Shown here in pieces: positions 24,573 to 32,461 of a stretch of 64,000 bases of DNA. The stretch is from Ancylobacter moscoviensis. Its GTDB lineage: Bacteria; Pseudomonadota; Alphaproteobacteria; Rhizobiales; Xanthobacteraceae. Made by a program: the position numbers and the translations under genes. The notes beneath the pieces are model-generated. The model had not been told where the DNA came from, searched no databases, and saw only the letters and a program-made list of their open reading frames with translations. The DNA lies in the NCBI RefSeq assembly GCF_007559435.1, contig NZ_VMBP01000001.1:1055406-1119405 (forward strand), read 5' to 3'. How positions within the stretch are numbered: position 1 is the first letter of the stretch; every line of letters begins with the position of its first letter.

Positions 24573-25439
24573 ATGACCGCGTCGAGCTTCGACGAGGCGC
24601 TCAAGCGCGTGCTCGTGCATGAGGGTGGCTACGCGAACCACCCTGCCGACCCCGGCGGCGCGACCAACAGGGGGGTAACCCAGCGCGTCTATGACGGCTG
24701 GCGCCGGCGCAAGGGACAGAAAACCCGCAGCGTGCGCAGCATCACCGCCACCGAGGTCGCGGCGATCTACCGCCAGCAATATTGGGACGCGGTGCGCGCC
24801 GACGACATGCCGCCGGGCGTCGACTATGTGGTCTTCGACGGTGCGGTGAATTCCGGCCCCGCGCAGGCGGTGAAGTGGCTGCAGCGCGCCCTCGGCGTCG
24901 TCGCGGATGGCACGGTCGGTGCGGTGACGCTGGCGGCGCTGGAGAAGCATCCCGACCACGACGCCCTGATCGCCGACATGATGTCCCGCCGCCTCGCCAT
25001 GCTGAAGGGGCTTCGGACGTGGAAGACCTTCGGCAAGGGCTGGTCCAGCCGCGTGGCGAACGTGCTCGCGCATGGGCAGGCGGCGGCGATGGGCAGCGTC
25101 GGCCCCGATCCGGTGTGGACGAAGCAAGGCGCGGCGCGCGCCCCCGTCGACGACATCGCCAAGCCGGCGGTGCCGATCGGCGGTTCGGCCGGCGCCGTGG
25201 CTGGCGGCGGCGGTGTCGCCATCCTGATCGACGAGGCCAAGAAGGCGGTCGAGCCGCTTGTCGGCGACGGGGGCTGGATCGACACAGTCTTCGCCGGCCT
25301 CGTCACCGCCGGCCTCGTCGTCGCGGTCGGTGGCGTAGCCTATGGCATCTGGGCGTCGCGCCGCAACAAATCGGTGGCGGCGATCCTCGGTGGCGAGGCG
25401 CGGGCCGACCTGCGCGAGCTCGCCGGAGCCGCGGCATGA
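24573..25439 (+). CDS. Endolysin: GH108 muramidase with peptidoglycan-binding domain and membrane tail
   Basis: 288 residues. VLVHEGGYANHPADPGGATNRGVT near residue 15 contains the catalytic Glu (HEGGY) of glycoside hydrolase family 108. VVFDGAVNSGPAQAVKWLQRALG near residue 90 is the partner peptidoglycan-binding domain. Typical enzymes end near residue 180; this one adds a Gly/Ala linker and a hydrophobic C-terminal helix (FAGLVTAGLVVAVGGVAYGIW, ~225-260), so it may be membrane-tethered. It cuts the glycan backbone at the end of phage growth. It overlaps the next gene by 4 bp. Confidence 0.85.
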   Translation: MTASSFDEALKRVLVHEGGYANHPADPGGATNRGVTQRVYDGWRRRKGQKTRSVRSITATEVAAIYRQQYWDAVRADDMPPGVDYVVFDGAVNSGPAQAVKWLQRALGVVADGTVGAVTLAALEKHPDHDALIADMMSRRLAMLKGLRTWKTFGKGWSSRVANVLAHGQAAAMGSVGPDPVWTKQGAARAPVDDIAKPAVPIGGSAGAVAGGGGVAILIDEAKKAVEPLVGDGGWIDTVFAGLVTAGLVVAVGGVAYGIWASRRNKSVAAILGGEARADLRELAGAAA

Positions 25440-25780
25440 GCTGGCTGCTCGGCCTGATCCTCGACCACACGCCGTGGTGGCTGTGGCTCGCCGTCGGTCT
25501 CGGCATCCTCGCCGCCACCTATCAGGTCTGGCGGCCTTTCTGGTTGCTGCTGCCGTCTCCCATCAAGACCGCCCTGGCCGCGCTCGTCGCGGCCGGGCTC
25601 GCCTATCTCGCCGGCCGCAACAAGGGCGCGGCCGGCGCCCTCCAGCGCGCGCAGGAACAGGAGCAGGCCCGTGCCGACGATATTCGTGAGAAAGGCGCTC
25701 GCGCTCGCGAGCGCGCTGACCGTGACGCTGTTTCTGGGCGGCTGCGCGACGACGACGGCTGGAAGCGGCGCGACGGGTAG
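25436..25780 (+). CDS. Rz-like inner-membrane spanin
   Basis: 114 residues: two N-terminal hydrophobic segments (LLGLILDHTPWWLWLAVGLG and IKTALAALVAAGLAYLAG), then a long charged helix (QRAQEQEQARADDIREKGAR). This is the layout of an i-spanin that spans the periplasm. It begins inside the endolysin stop (ATGA), and the o-spanin gene starts within it in another frame, the classical Rz/Rz1 arrangement. Spanins fuse the two membranes in the last step of lysis. Confidence 0.7.
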   Translation: MSWLLGLILDHTPWWLWLAVGLGILAATYQVWRPFWLLLPSPIKTALAALVAAGLAYLAGRNKGAAGALQRAQEQEQARADDIREKGARARERADRDAVSGRLRDDDGWKRRDG

Positions 25781-25895
25781 GGCGGCCTGCGACGTGTTCC
25801 GGCCGATCACCTGGTCGGGAGCCGACACCGATCCGACAATCCGGCAAGTGAAGGGGCACAACGCGGTCGGCCGCGCGGTGTGCGGGTGGCACTGA
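25671..25895 (+). CDS. Rz1-like outer-membrane spanin lipoprotein
   Basis: 74 residues with a lipoprotein signal peptide: basic MPTIFVRK, a hydrophobic core, and the lipobox FLGGC with the lipidated Cys near residue 25. The mature part is only ~50 residues. The gene begins inside the Rz-like gene in a different frame (110 bp overlap) and its TGA shares a base with the next ATG. Size, lipobox and nesting identify the o-spanin. Confidence 0.78.
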   Translation: MPTIFVRKALALASALTVTLFLGGCATTTAGSGATGRAACDVFRPITWSGADTDPTIRQVKGHNAVGRAVCGWH

Positions 25896-26242
25896 TGGCG
25901 GACCTCCCTCCCGAGCCCGCGCTGATGGGGCTGAAGTTTGCGCATCTCGCCGCCGGCTTTATCGGCGGGCTCGCCCGATCGCTCACTCGCCCCGGCGGCT
26001 CGCTCGCGCGGCATGTCGGCACCGCGATGGTCGGCACGGCCGTCGCCGGCTACGGCACGCCGGTGGGGGCCGTCTTCGCCGCCCGCTGGCTGGCCGATCC
26101 GGGCCTCTCCGTGGCCTCCATCGAGGGGATCGTGGGTTTCGTGCTCGGCCTGACCGGGATGTCGCTATGCGAGGCGGCCATACGCTGGGTGAAGATCTGG
26201 CGCGACGGCCCGCCGCCGAGCTTCAAACCGCCCTCGACATGA
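25895..26242 (+). CDS. Putative holin-like membrane protein
   Basis: 115 residues. There are hydrophobic stretches at FAHLAAGFIGGLARS, HVGTAMVGTAVAGYGTPVGAVFAA and SIEGIVGFVLGLTGMSLCEAAI, followed by a basic C-terminus (WVKIWRDGPPPSFKP). Size, two to three membrane helices and position in the lysis block fit a holin, the pore protein that releases the endolysin. There is no family-specific motif, so this is a positional call. Confidence 0.55.
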   Translation: MADLPPEPALMGLKFAHLAAGFIGGLARSLTRPGGSLARHVGTAMVGTAVAGYGTPVGAVFAARWLADPGLSVASIEGIVGFVLGLTGMSLCEAAIRWVKIWRDGPPPSFKPPST

Positions 26243-26493
26243 GCGGCTTGAGCAGCGATGAGCGCGACCGGATAGCGCGCCTCGGCGGGGTGCTGCTGCC
26301 CTCCGCCGATGGCGTACACGCCGTGCTCGATCTCAAGACGGGCATGCTGCTCGTCAACGAGCGGCACCATCACGCGCACGGCCAGATCGAGGATGTGGAG
26401 CGATGGGCAGCGACGCTCATCGCCGCCTGCTGGGAGGCGCGGAGAGCGGCGGCCGCGCGCGTATCTGACGTTCCTCGCGGAATGCCGGGATAG
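26239..26493 (+). CDS. Small protein at the end of the lysis operon, function unknown
   Basis: 84 residues (MSGLSSDERDRIARLGGVLL, then VHAVLDLKTGMLLVNERHHH). The ATG overlaps the holin-like stop by 4 bp (ATGA). No membrane segment or known domain is seen. The last 77 bp overlap a convergent gene on the other strand, so its true end use is less certain than its start. Confidence 0.5.
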   Translation: MSGLSSDERDRIARLGGVLLPSADGVHAVLDLKTGMLLVNERHHHAHGQIEDVERWAATLIAACWEARRAAAARVSDVPRGMPG

Positions 26494-26683
26494 ACCGCAG
26501 GGCGAAGCTCGCCAACTGCTCTTCCCCCTCGATGCCCTGCTGCGAGCCTTCGAGGATCGCTGATGCGAGGAGGGTCCTCAGACCTTCTTTCACGGAAAGC
26601 TGTTCGCCGGCACGCCGGCAGGCTCGCTCAAGCGCCTGGTCGAGGACCTCGACGGCTTCGGGCTCGTAACCATCGTTCACCAT
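26417..26683 (-). CDS. Small acidic helical protein, function unknown
   Basis: 88 residues from the ATG at 26683, which has a strong GAGGAGG upstream. The first half (VNDGYEPEAVEVLDQALERACRRAG, then SVKEGLRTLLASAILEG) is an amphipathic helical region and the C-terminus is arginine/proline-rich. It may be a regulator or a toxin/antitoxin-like partner, but there is no supporting motif. It is convergent with the last late gene and may mark the edge of the prophage. Confidence 0.55.
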   Translation of the reverse strand: MVNDGYEPEAVEVLDQALERACRRAGEQLSVKEGLRTLLASAILEGSQQGIEGEEQLASFALRSIPAFREERQIRARPPLSAPPSRRR

Positions 26684-26824
26684 AGCCGCACCTCCTCGTT
26701 GCCGGCCGACTATAGGCCGGATCGGAGGGTGACGGGTGTGGCGGGGTACCAGCCTAAACACATTCGCGCGTGCCGCGCGGATAGCGCCGGGGCTTCATCC
26801 CGGCATCTGCGGCGAGGCCCTTCC

Positions 26825-26882
26825 CCGGCCGCTCGTCGACATTCACGACTTGCCCCGCTCTCCCTTATCCGGGAGGGCGGGG
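26825..26882. repeat. 58-bp direct repeat, left copy, with terminator hairpin
   Basis: It matches 29903-29960 at 57 of 58 positions (single difference at 26839/29917). It includes the inverted pair CCCCGCTCTCCC/GGGAGGGCGGGG around TTATCC, and this copy continues into TTTTTT, giving a + strand terminator. The two copies are 3078 bp apart in direct orientation and bracket the glycosyltransferase cassette. Confidence 0.85.
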
Positions 26883-26909
26883 CTTTTTTCGTTGTCGCTA
26901 CGCCTGCGC

Positions 26910-27965
26910 TTATCGTGCCGTATTCCGACTGCGCGATGCCGCCGACCGTAATATCTCGTCGAAGAGTTGAGGGTCGTATTGCTTAAGGAGTCCCGTCTTC
27001 GGAGGTCGTGGCGGGTTCTGTAGATCGGAAACCTTCCGGAATGTGACAATGTCGTCCATCCCTCTGACGAGATCTGATGTTCCGTCGCAGTCAAACACAT
27101 GGACGGGAATATTATTTATTTCAAAATCGAGAATGCATGTCGATAATGTCGTGATTCCGTATGACGAATGTGCAATTATGTCTTCAGTAGAGTGAATTCC
27201 GTCAAAATATATATCCTTATGCATTCCGTATAATAGGCAATTCCGAGGGCGGCGTGTTATGATGATGCTTGCATATCTTTCGTCGTTATTCTCAGCTGGA
27301 TGTGGGCACCATATAAATAATTCATCGTTTCTTGCTTCAATATGTTCTATTATGGTTCTAAAAAGCTGTCTCCGGTCTTCGCTTGAATATAGATACCAGT
27401 TCGTGTTCGTTATGATGACGTTGTATTTTGGTATTACAAGGTCGCGCCGTCGCGTACTGTCGGGCATGTATCTAGGGTAGCCGATTCCATCGGCTCCGTT
27501 CCAGCAGACGTGGGTGTCGGCAAAGGAGGGGATTATGTCCCCAATTCCGTTGCTGCTGGATGCGATATCTATAATTCGAGTGGTGTCGACCATATTGCGT
27601 CCCGGCTGGAACAGGCCGTGAGGGACGTCAACGATGGGTATTCGTAGGTTCTGCGCTCTTTCAATAAGTCCGTGTATTTCCGGTGGCAGCGAGCGGTGTC
27701 GAAATGAGAAACTCGTCACGATGCGTGAGAAGCGCTCAAGTATAGTTTCAACATCTAAGGCATGACGGATAAAATGAAGTTTCGGAAATTCGGCGGATAT
27801 CACCTCAAGGTCATCTGTATCGAAATACACATAGCTGTCAAATGAGGACTGAAGCGCCATCTGCGTGACGATATTCAGTTGACCGATTCCATATGGCATA
27901 TATAAAACGCAGAAGTCATCTTTTGTCGATGCTGCGGTAAATGCACGGATAGGCGCAGGCTTCAT
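26910..27965 (-). CDS. Putative glycan/glycerophosphotransferase of the cassette
   Basis: 351 residues with no signal peptide. VDVPHGLFQPGRNMVDTTR near residue 115, NVIITNTNWYLYSSEDRRQL near residue 180, FIWCPHPAENNDERY near residue 220 and ISTEDIIAHSSYGITTLSTC-like text near residue 265 give a GT-B-like shape similar to CDP-glycerol or capsule glycosyltransferases. The assignment is by pattern, not by a sharp signature. Its ATG overlaps the upstream glycosyltransferase stop by 4 bp. The DNA is far more AT-rich than its surroundings, with unusual codons (ATA, TTA), so it is recently acquired. Confidence 0.5.
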   Translation of the reverse strand: MKPAPIRAFTAASTKDDFCVLYMPYGIGQLNIVTQMALQSSFDSYVYFDTDDLEVISAEFPKLHFIRHALDVETILERFSRIVTSFSFRHRSLPPEIHGLIERAQNLRIPIVDVPHGLFQPGRNMVDTTRIIDIASSSNGIGDIIPSFADTHVCWNGADGIGYPRYMPDSTRRRDLVIPKYNVIITNTNWYLYSSEDRRQLFRTIIEHIEARNDELFIWCPHPAENNDERYASIIITRRPRNCLLYGMHKDIYFDGIHSTEDIIAHSSYGITTLSTCILDFEINNIPVHVFDCDGTSDLVRGMDDIVTFRKVSDLQNPPRPPKTGLLKQYDPQLFDEILRSAASRSRNTAR

Positions 27966-29416
27966 AGGGAGTATTCCTCCATCGCCGTCTGGAAGGCACG
28001 AAGCCCAAGCCTCGTGCTCATGGCCGGCTCATTTTTCAGAGTCTGCAGGGTATTGATCCAATCTTGTCCCGATGAGCAGAGCCAGCCATTTACCCCGTGC
28101 TGAATAGTCCGCTGGAACTCTTCCACAGGGCTGGCGATGACAGGCACCCCCTGACTTGCCGCCTCGATGAATTTTATATTCGACTTGGCATCGTTGAATT
28201 CGGTCGCCTCTAGAGGGACAAGAAGGGCGTCGTGTTTCGACAGCTCGGTGAGCATGTCGCCAAATGACAGCATTCCAATTTGTCGCGTTTCTCGGCAGTA
28301 AGGCTGAAATGCGCGAAGCATTGCGGATGTCGTGCCAAGAAATGTTAATTCAACAGTATTGATATTTGATTGTACGAATTTAAGAAGTGGGCCGGATACG
28401 ACAGAAAAATCGCGAACATGGGTGGCAGTGCCTGATGCATATATAAGACGAATGGTCTCGCTATTGTGTTTTGACCTAATTTCGCTCTCGTTGGCGAAGA
28501 GGCGACGGGGCAGCTTGTTCTCCCGAAGCGAGACGGGGAGGCCGTAAGTGTCGAGATATGATTTTAACGTCGGTGTCGAGCAGGTAATGTAGTCGGCCCA
28601 GGCGAGGGCTGCGCTGTCTTTCTCCAGCTGCCGTTTTGTGTGGTCGAACCCGCGAACGCCGGAGCGAACCGAGCCTTTTGACATGCTGTACTCTGGAAAC
28701 AAGATGTCGTCGTAATCGGCCCCCACTGGTATCCCGATGTTCCGGCAGAGGGTCATAAGGTAGCGAGTGCGGGGGGTGATGTCCGGTCTCAGGAATGAGG
28801 CTGTTTCGCAGCTGAAGAGGGCCAGCAGCGTGTCTTCGAAGCTGTCTTCCGCAGACAGGGCAACGGCTTCCACGTTGGCATCTGCATGAAATTGGCAGCG
28901 GTATTGAAATGAGGCGTTGCTCCGCTTGCCGCCGAAGATATGCGCTAGTCGAAGATAATTGGTATCTGGAGAATAATTTTTAGCAGAAGAAATGATAAGC
29001 GCGTCGGGGATAGAGCCTTCTTTGTAGCCATGCTTTATAAAATGATATAGCGGACAAATATTCGTAGAGGCAACGTCAGGACGTATGTCATAATACTCGA
29101 CTTCGTTGAGAAGGCAATGACGTATGTAGTTCGTTGAAAGGTGCGATTTTAAGTTGTGTAATTGTTGTAAAAATTTGGATGACCATTCTTTAGTCGGGTG
29201 CGTTGGGTGTTTGTAGAGGCGGCCTTCGTCTCGTCCATAAAGGGCGAAGTGCTCCAAAGGATTCATTCCGCTATCGGCAACGTCTTTGTGCAGTGCAAGA
29301 TAAGCCTGTGGATCAAAGTCGTCCGGTATCATCGAGTGAAAGGGGCGATGCTTGGCGTCGCTTTCATGAGGCGTGTCGGCTTGATCCATCATGTTGTTCT
29401 CTTCGTCACACCTCAT
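27962..29416 (-). CDS. Glycosyltransferase (GT4-like, GT-B fold)
   Basis: 484 residues. Residues ~30-75 (DDFDPQAYLALHKDVADSG, then PLEHFALYGRDEGR) form a repeat unit that recurs near residue 105 (DVASTNICPLYHFIKHGYKEGS), a module often attached to surface-glycan glycosyltransferases. The C-terminal half shows the GT-B donor site: LIYASGTATHVRDF, then NIKFIEAASQGVPVIASPVEEF with the E-x7-E-like pair, and IQHGVNGWLC. It probably modifies surface polysaccharide. The start at 29416 has no strong ribosome site and an ATG at 29392 is an alternative. The DNA is AT-rich. Confidence 0.75.
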   Translation of the reverse strand: MRCDEENNMMDQADTPHESDAKHRPFHSMIPDDFDPQAYLALHKDVADSGMNPLEHFALYGRDEGRLYKHPTHPTKEWSSKFLQQLHNLKSHLSTNYIRHCLLNEVEYYDIRPDVASTNICPLYHFIKHGYKEGSIPDALIISSAKNYSPDTNYLRLAHIFGGKRSNASFQYRCQFHADANVEAVALSAEDSFEDTLLALFSCETASFLRPDITPRTRYLMTLCRNIGIPVGADYDDILFPEYSMSKGSVRSGVRGFDHTKRQLEKDSAALAWADYITCSTPTLKSYLDTYGLPVSLRENKLPRRLFANESEIRSKHNSETIRLIYASGTATHVRDFSVVSGPLLKFVQSNINTVELTFLGTTSAMLRAFQPYCRETRQIGMLSFGDMLTELSKHDALLVPLEATEFNDAKSNIKFIEAASQGVPVIASPVEEFQRTIQHGVNGWLCSSGQDWINTLQTLKNEPAMSTRLGLRAFQTAMEEYSL

Positions 29417-29622
29417 CAGAGCTGTCCCAGCAAGCCCTGCATGCGCGTTTATCGATAGTTACAGTGTTATTATGATAATGTGAATTTGTGGAGCGGGTGT
29501 CTAGTCGCGAATTTCGTCACTGCTTCCGTGGGGGGGCGGTGATCGACGGCTGACGAAGAGGCGATGTTTCTTCTGGCCGGACGTTCCGCGACGAACGTTG
29601 ACATTGCCGCCGGAGCGGCTGG
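29417..29622. other. AT-rich leader and junction between the cassette and the ugd remnant
   Basis: No gene. On the - strand TTCACA and TAACTA are separated by 17 nt near 29450-29480 and could drive the glycosyltransferase pair. Composition changes from AT-rich to GC-rich near 29490, which marks the edge of the foreign DNA. Confidence 0.35.
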
Positions 29623-29775
29623 CACGTCACCGAGTGGGACGCCTTCTGGGCGCTCGACCTCGACCGGCTGAAGACGCTGCTGCGCCGCCCGATCGTGGTT
29701 GACCTGCGCAACATCTATCCCCCAGCCGACCTCATCGGCCGCGGCTTCAAATATGTCGGCGTGGGATATCGTTGA
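29623..29775 (+). pseudogene. ugd: 3' remnant of UDP-glucose 6-dehydrogenase
   Basis: The frame reads HVTEWDAFWALDLDRLKTLL, then RRPIVVDLRNIYPPADLIG and GFKYVGVGYR before a TGA at 29773-29775. VTEW and VVDLRNIY are the conserved C-terminal signature of UDP-glucose dehydrogenase. The preceding ~380 residues are absent: upstream codons lose similarity before the VTEW. The fragment cannot encode a working enzyme. It lies next to the glycosyltransferase cassette, as if an exopolysaccharide locus was cut by the insertion. Confidence 0.85.
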
Positions 29776-29902
29776 GAGGCGTCTGCGAATTTGGGAATTC
29801 GTAACTCCAACACAATGAGCGCGCGATACCCCAGTCGACGGAAGTGTTGTTTCCGACTTGTCGTGCCGCCAGTGCCGTGCTCCGAGGCCGCAAGAGGCTC
29901 GA

Positions 29903-29960
29903 CCGGCCGCTCGTCGGCATTCACGACTTGCCCCGCTCTCCCTTATCCGGGAGGGCGGGG
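29903..29960. repeat. 58-bp direct repeat, right copy, with terminator hairpin
   Basis: It matches 26825-26882 with one mismatch and carries the same hairpin (CCCCGCTCTCCC/GGGAGGGCGGGG). Here the hairpin is followed by CCTTCTTG, so the terminator tail is weaker than in the left copy. Recombination between the copies would remove the 3.08-kb cassette including the ugd remnant. Confidence 0.85.
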
Positions 29961-30016
29961 CCTTCTTGTTTTCGGACCGCATGAAACCGCTGGCGTTCGG
30001 CTGCGTTATGTTGCCC

Positions 30017-30283
30017 ATGAACTATGTGCGGATGGACACGGTGCATGTCTGGCAGCGCGACGCGACGCGGCGTTCCCTCCGCGACGTCGCCAGCGCGGCG
30101 ACCTTCCTGCTGATGAATTGGCCCCGGGCGTTCATGGACACCGATGCGCATCGTGCCGCGCAACTTGCTGCCCTTTATGCTCTGGACGGCCATATCGCAG
30201 CGGTATCCTTCCGCGCTGCCTTCATCGCAGCGGCGGAGGAGGCGGGTGTCCTGGTGGAAGAGGTTCTGTCAGACCGCGCGTAA
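30017..30283 (+). CDS. DUF982 family small protein
   Basis: 88 residues from the ATG at 30017; 29981 and 30008 are alternative in-frame starts and none has a strong ribosome site. WQRDATRRSLRDVASAATFLL, then NWPRAF and AHRAAQLAALYALDGHIAAV follow the DUF982 pattern, in which a WP motif and a central A-A-A helix recur. The family is almost confined to Rhizobiales and its role is unknown. It lies just outside the right 58-bp repeat. Confidence 0.75.
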   Translation: MNYVRMDTVHVWQRDATRRSLRDVASAATFLLMNWPRAFMDTDAHRAAQLAALYALDGHIAAVSFRAAFIAAAEEAGVLVEEVLSDRA

Positions 30284-30352
30284 GCCACCCTTGCCAGGCA
30301 TCCCGCTTGATGTTCCCTTACGGAAAACGAAAACACGTCAGGAGGGAACACC

Positions 30353-30553
30353 ATGGCCTTTGAAGTCGTTGCAGCGCTCGTGTGTATCGCCATCGTGCTA
30401 ATCATGTTTCTCGTCGCCTTGCCAGGCAAGGATCGAAAGGTCCGAGGCTTTCTCGCCAGCGAGGCGCGGCAGGCCATCTTTACGCTGGTCCTGCTCACCT
30501 TCATTTTCGCCGGGACATTCCTGACGATAGACGCGATGAGCTTGCTGTTCTGA
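30353..30553 (+). CDS. Small two-helix membrane protein
   Basis: 66 residues with a strong AGGAGGG upstream of the ATG. It has two predicted transmembrane helices (VVAALVCIAIVLIMFLVALPG and AIFTLVLLTFIFAGTFLTI) with a basic loop between (KDRKVRGFLASEARQ). No known family. Such small membrane proteins often tune transporters or stress responses, but nothing specific can be said here. Confidence 0.65.
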   Translation: MAFEVVAALVCIAIVLIMFLVALPGKDRKVRGFLASEARQAIFTLVLLTFIFAGTFLTIDAMSLLF

Positions 30554-30572
30554 GGCTTGGAGGTGCCGGCCG

Positions 30573-30851
30573 TCAGCGCTGGCCAAGCGGCGACGGGCGG
30601 ATCGCCTTTATGATCTTCTCCACGTCGCTGTAGCCGGCGTGGACCAAAACGCCGCCCTCGGCCGGGAAAATATCCGCAGTGAAAGATATGCGCACGGCTT
30701 CGACCTGCTTCTTCAGCAGGTCGGCATCGCCTGGTAGGAAAGCTGTGTGGCCGGTCCAGAAGCGCTCGCCATCTGGCATCGGCTCGGGCGCGGGCCGAAG
30801 CTTGCCATCGGGCCTGATGAATTTCCGGATGACGATCTCGTAGGACTGCAT
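30573..30851 (-). CDS. Conserved-looking small protein, function unknown
   Basis: 92 residues from the ATG at 30851 (MQSYEIVIRKFIRPDGKLRP). The protein continues FWTGHTAFLPGDADLLKKQV and ends VHAGYSDVEKIIKAIRPSP. It is soluble with no recognised motif. It is on the same strand as the EAL gene that ends 62 bp upstream and may be co-transcribed with it. Confidence 0.5.
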   Translation of the reverse strand: MQSYEIVIRKFIRPDGKLRPAPEPMPDGERFWTGHTAFLPGDADLLKKQVEAVRISFTADIFPAEGGVLVHAGYSDVEKIIKAIRPSPLGQR

Positions 30852-30913
30852 GGCGCGCCATGTGCGCGATTCCCGGAGGTAAGTCCATTGGGCGTCAGGG
30901 CTCGTGCCGCAAC

Positions 30914-32461
30914 CTAGCAATGAGGGCGCGAGTCCCCCGTCGACGGAAGTGTTCTCCCTGGCTTCCCATACAGCCAGCCTTGTCCAAAGGCATCGTTGCG
31001 CAATTGCAGGATGTAGGCTGCCTGCTCCTCGGTCTCTACGCCCTCGACAATCAGATCGAGCCCGAGCCTGTCGGAAATCGCGCAGATGTTTTCGACGATG
31101 GCTGAGCAAACGGCTTCCTTCCCGATGGCCTGCGTGAACATCTTGTCCATCTTGATGCCGCTGATCGGAAGGCTGGCGAGGTAAGCCAGGTTGGAATAGC
31201 CGGTGCCGAAGTCGTCTATGAAGAAGCGATGGCCGCTCCGCTGGAAGGCCTTCATCGCTTCGACCAGCTTTTCGCGCCTGGCCGTAGAGCGCTCGGTGAT
31301 CTCAAGTACGATTTGATCCGGGTTCAGTCCGTTGCGCGCGATCTCGTCGTTCAGATAAGGAACGAGTGCTGCATCAAGAACGTCCAGCACGGAAAGGTTG
31401 ATCGACAGATCGAAATCACGCCGAGCCAACAGCTCGTCGCGCATGTCGGCCAGCGCTCGCCGGATGACGAGACGGGCGACCTCACAGACGAGGCCGGCAT
31501 CTTCCGCGGCCTTGATGAATACCTCCGGGGAGATCGGCTCGCCAGCCTCATCAGACAGGCGTGCAAGGGCCTCCACGCCCACGACATGCTTGTCCCTCAT
31601 TCGCACGATAGGCTGGTAGACGACCGACAAACTTCCGTCGGCAAGGGCCCGCTTTACCTGTTGCGACAGGGACAGTCGCCTGCGGCGATACCAGAGCGCG
31701 GCCCATCCAAATGCTCCCCCTGACAGTGCGCCCATGCCTGTCGCCGCGAGCAGCGGGACGATTGGCTGTCCCAGGAGGTCGGCATTTGAAGCGCCCGCGA
31801 CAACACAGATGTCCAGGTCGTTCGAGCAGCGCGAAAGGATACGCTGGGGCGACAGATGAAACCATTCAGTCTGTGTGGCGTCTCCCTCCGCAAGAGGCTT
31901 CGTGTCGCCAAACCTGCGATAGACATGTTGCCCGTCACGCGTGAGAACGAGGGCGCTCAGGTCTGAGGCCGGTCGTTCGTATATTTGAAAGGCAATCGGC
32001 GCCGTAAAGACAATGGCGGTGTCGCGGACGACCATGTCCACCTTGATGCCGTAGCCGCCGATATCTTCCGCATTTGCCCAAAGAAAGTCGCCGTCTCTTT
32101 GCTCTCGATTTGGAGGGGGGAGGGGCTGGGCAGCGGGTAGGATGCCCCACAGAGCGGTGCACAGAATACGGCCATCCTCGACGCGGCCGACGTCACGCAA
32201 ATGTTCCGTTCGAAAGGCCAGGAACCGCAGACGCTCAAGGTCGCTTTCGGTGCAGATCGATTGTGTCGAATGCGCTATTTTCCCTAGCGTATCGCGGCTT
32301 TCCTGAGCAACGTTGACAGAATATGTAAGAAGTGTTGACGTATATTCGCTGAGGCGGGCGTCGGCAGTGGAAATCATGACGAACTGGCCAATGAGAAGGC
32401 TTCCCAAAATACCGACGCTGACCGCCGCAATTATGAATACCCAATCTCTCGTTTGTCCCAT
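30914..32461 (-). CDS. Cyclic-di-GMP phosphodiesterase with periplasmic CSS-type sensor
   Basis: 515 residues. An N-terminal helix (WVFIIAAVSVGILGSLLIG), a ~200-residue periplasmic part with paired cysteines (SICTESDLERL, then GRILCTALWG) resembling CSS-motif sensors, and a second helix (~230-255) precede the EAL domain. EAL landmarks are all present: EALARLSD (the EAL), NLSVLD, the metal-site EITERS, IDDFGTGYSNLAYL, KMDKMF and VEGVETEEQ. It should degrade c-di-GMP in response to a redox or envelope signal. A second signalling gene starts 168 bp away on the other strand. Confidence 0.9.
   Translation of the reverse strand: MGQTRDWVFIIAAVSVGILGSLLIGQFVMISTADARLSEYTSTLLTYSVNVAQESRDTLGKIAHSTQSICTESDLERLRFLAFRTEHLRDVGRVEDGRILCTALWGILPAAQPLPPPNREQRDGDFLWANAEDIGGYGIKVDMVVRDTAIVFTAPIAFQIYERPASDLSALVLTRDGQHVYRRFGDTKPLAEGDATQTEWFHLSPQRILSRCSNDLDICVVAGASNADLLGQPIVPLLAATGMGALSGGAFGWAALWYRRRRLSLSQQVKRALADGSLSVVYQPIVRMRDKHVVGVEALARLSDEAGEPISPEVFIKAAEDAGLVCEVARLVIRRALADMRDELLARRDFDLSINLSVLDVLDAALVPYLNDEIARNGLNPDQIVLEITERSTARREKLVEAMKAFQRSGHRFFIDDFGTGYSNLAYLASLPISGIKMDKMFTQAIGKEAVCSAIVENICAISDRLGLDLIVEGVETEEQAAYILQLRNDAFGQGWLYGKPGRTLPSTGDSRPHC

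Larger units (their letters stand above)
9322..26683. mobile_element. Degraded tailed (siphovirus-like) prophage
   Basis: It runs from the integrase through tail, tip, fibre and lysis genes. The left part is a - strand early operon, and 15.3-26.5 kb is a + strand late tail/lysis operon. Terminase, portal, capsid, tail tube, replication and repressor genes are not visible. The tape-measure gene is split across strands and a minor tail gene has a frameshift, so the element cannot form virions from this locus. The right limit is uncertain: 26.7 kb, or 29.96 kb if the glycosyltransferase cassette belongs to it. Confidence 0.85.

Noticed and set aside
15265-26493. A functional tailocin (headless tail particle)
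   Set aside because: Lysis and tail genes without a head fit the idea, but the tape measure is split, one tail gene is frameshifted and no tail tube or sheath gene is visible.
26825-29960. The 58-bp repeats as attL/attR of the prophage
   Set aside because: No copy is found beside the integrase at 9.2-9.3 kb, and both copies are on the same side of the phage genes.
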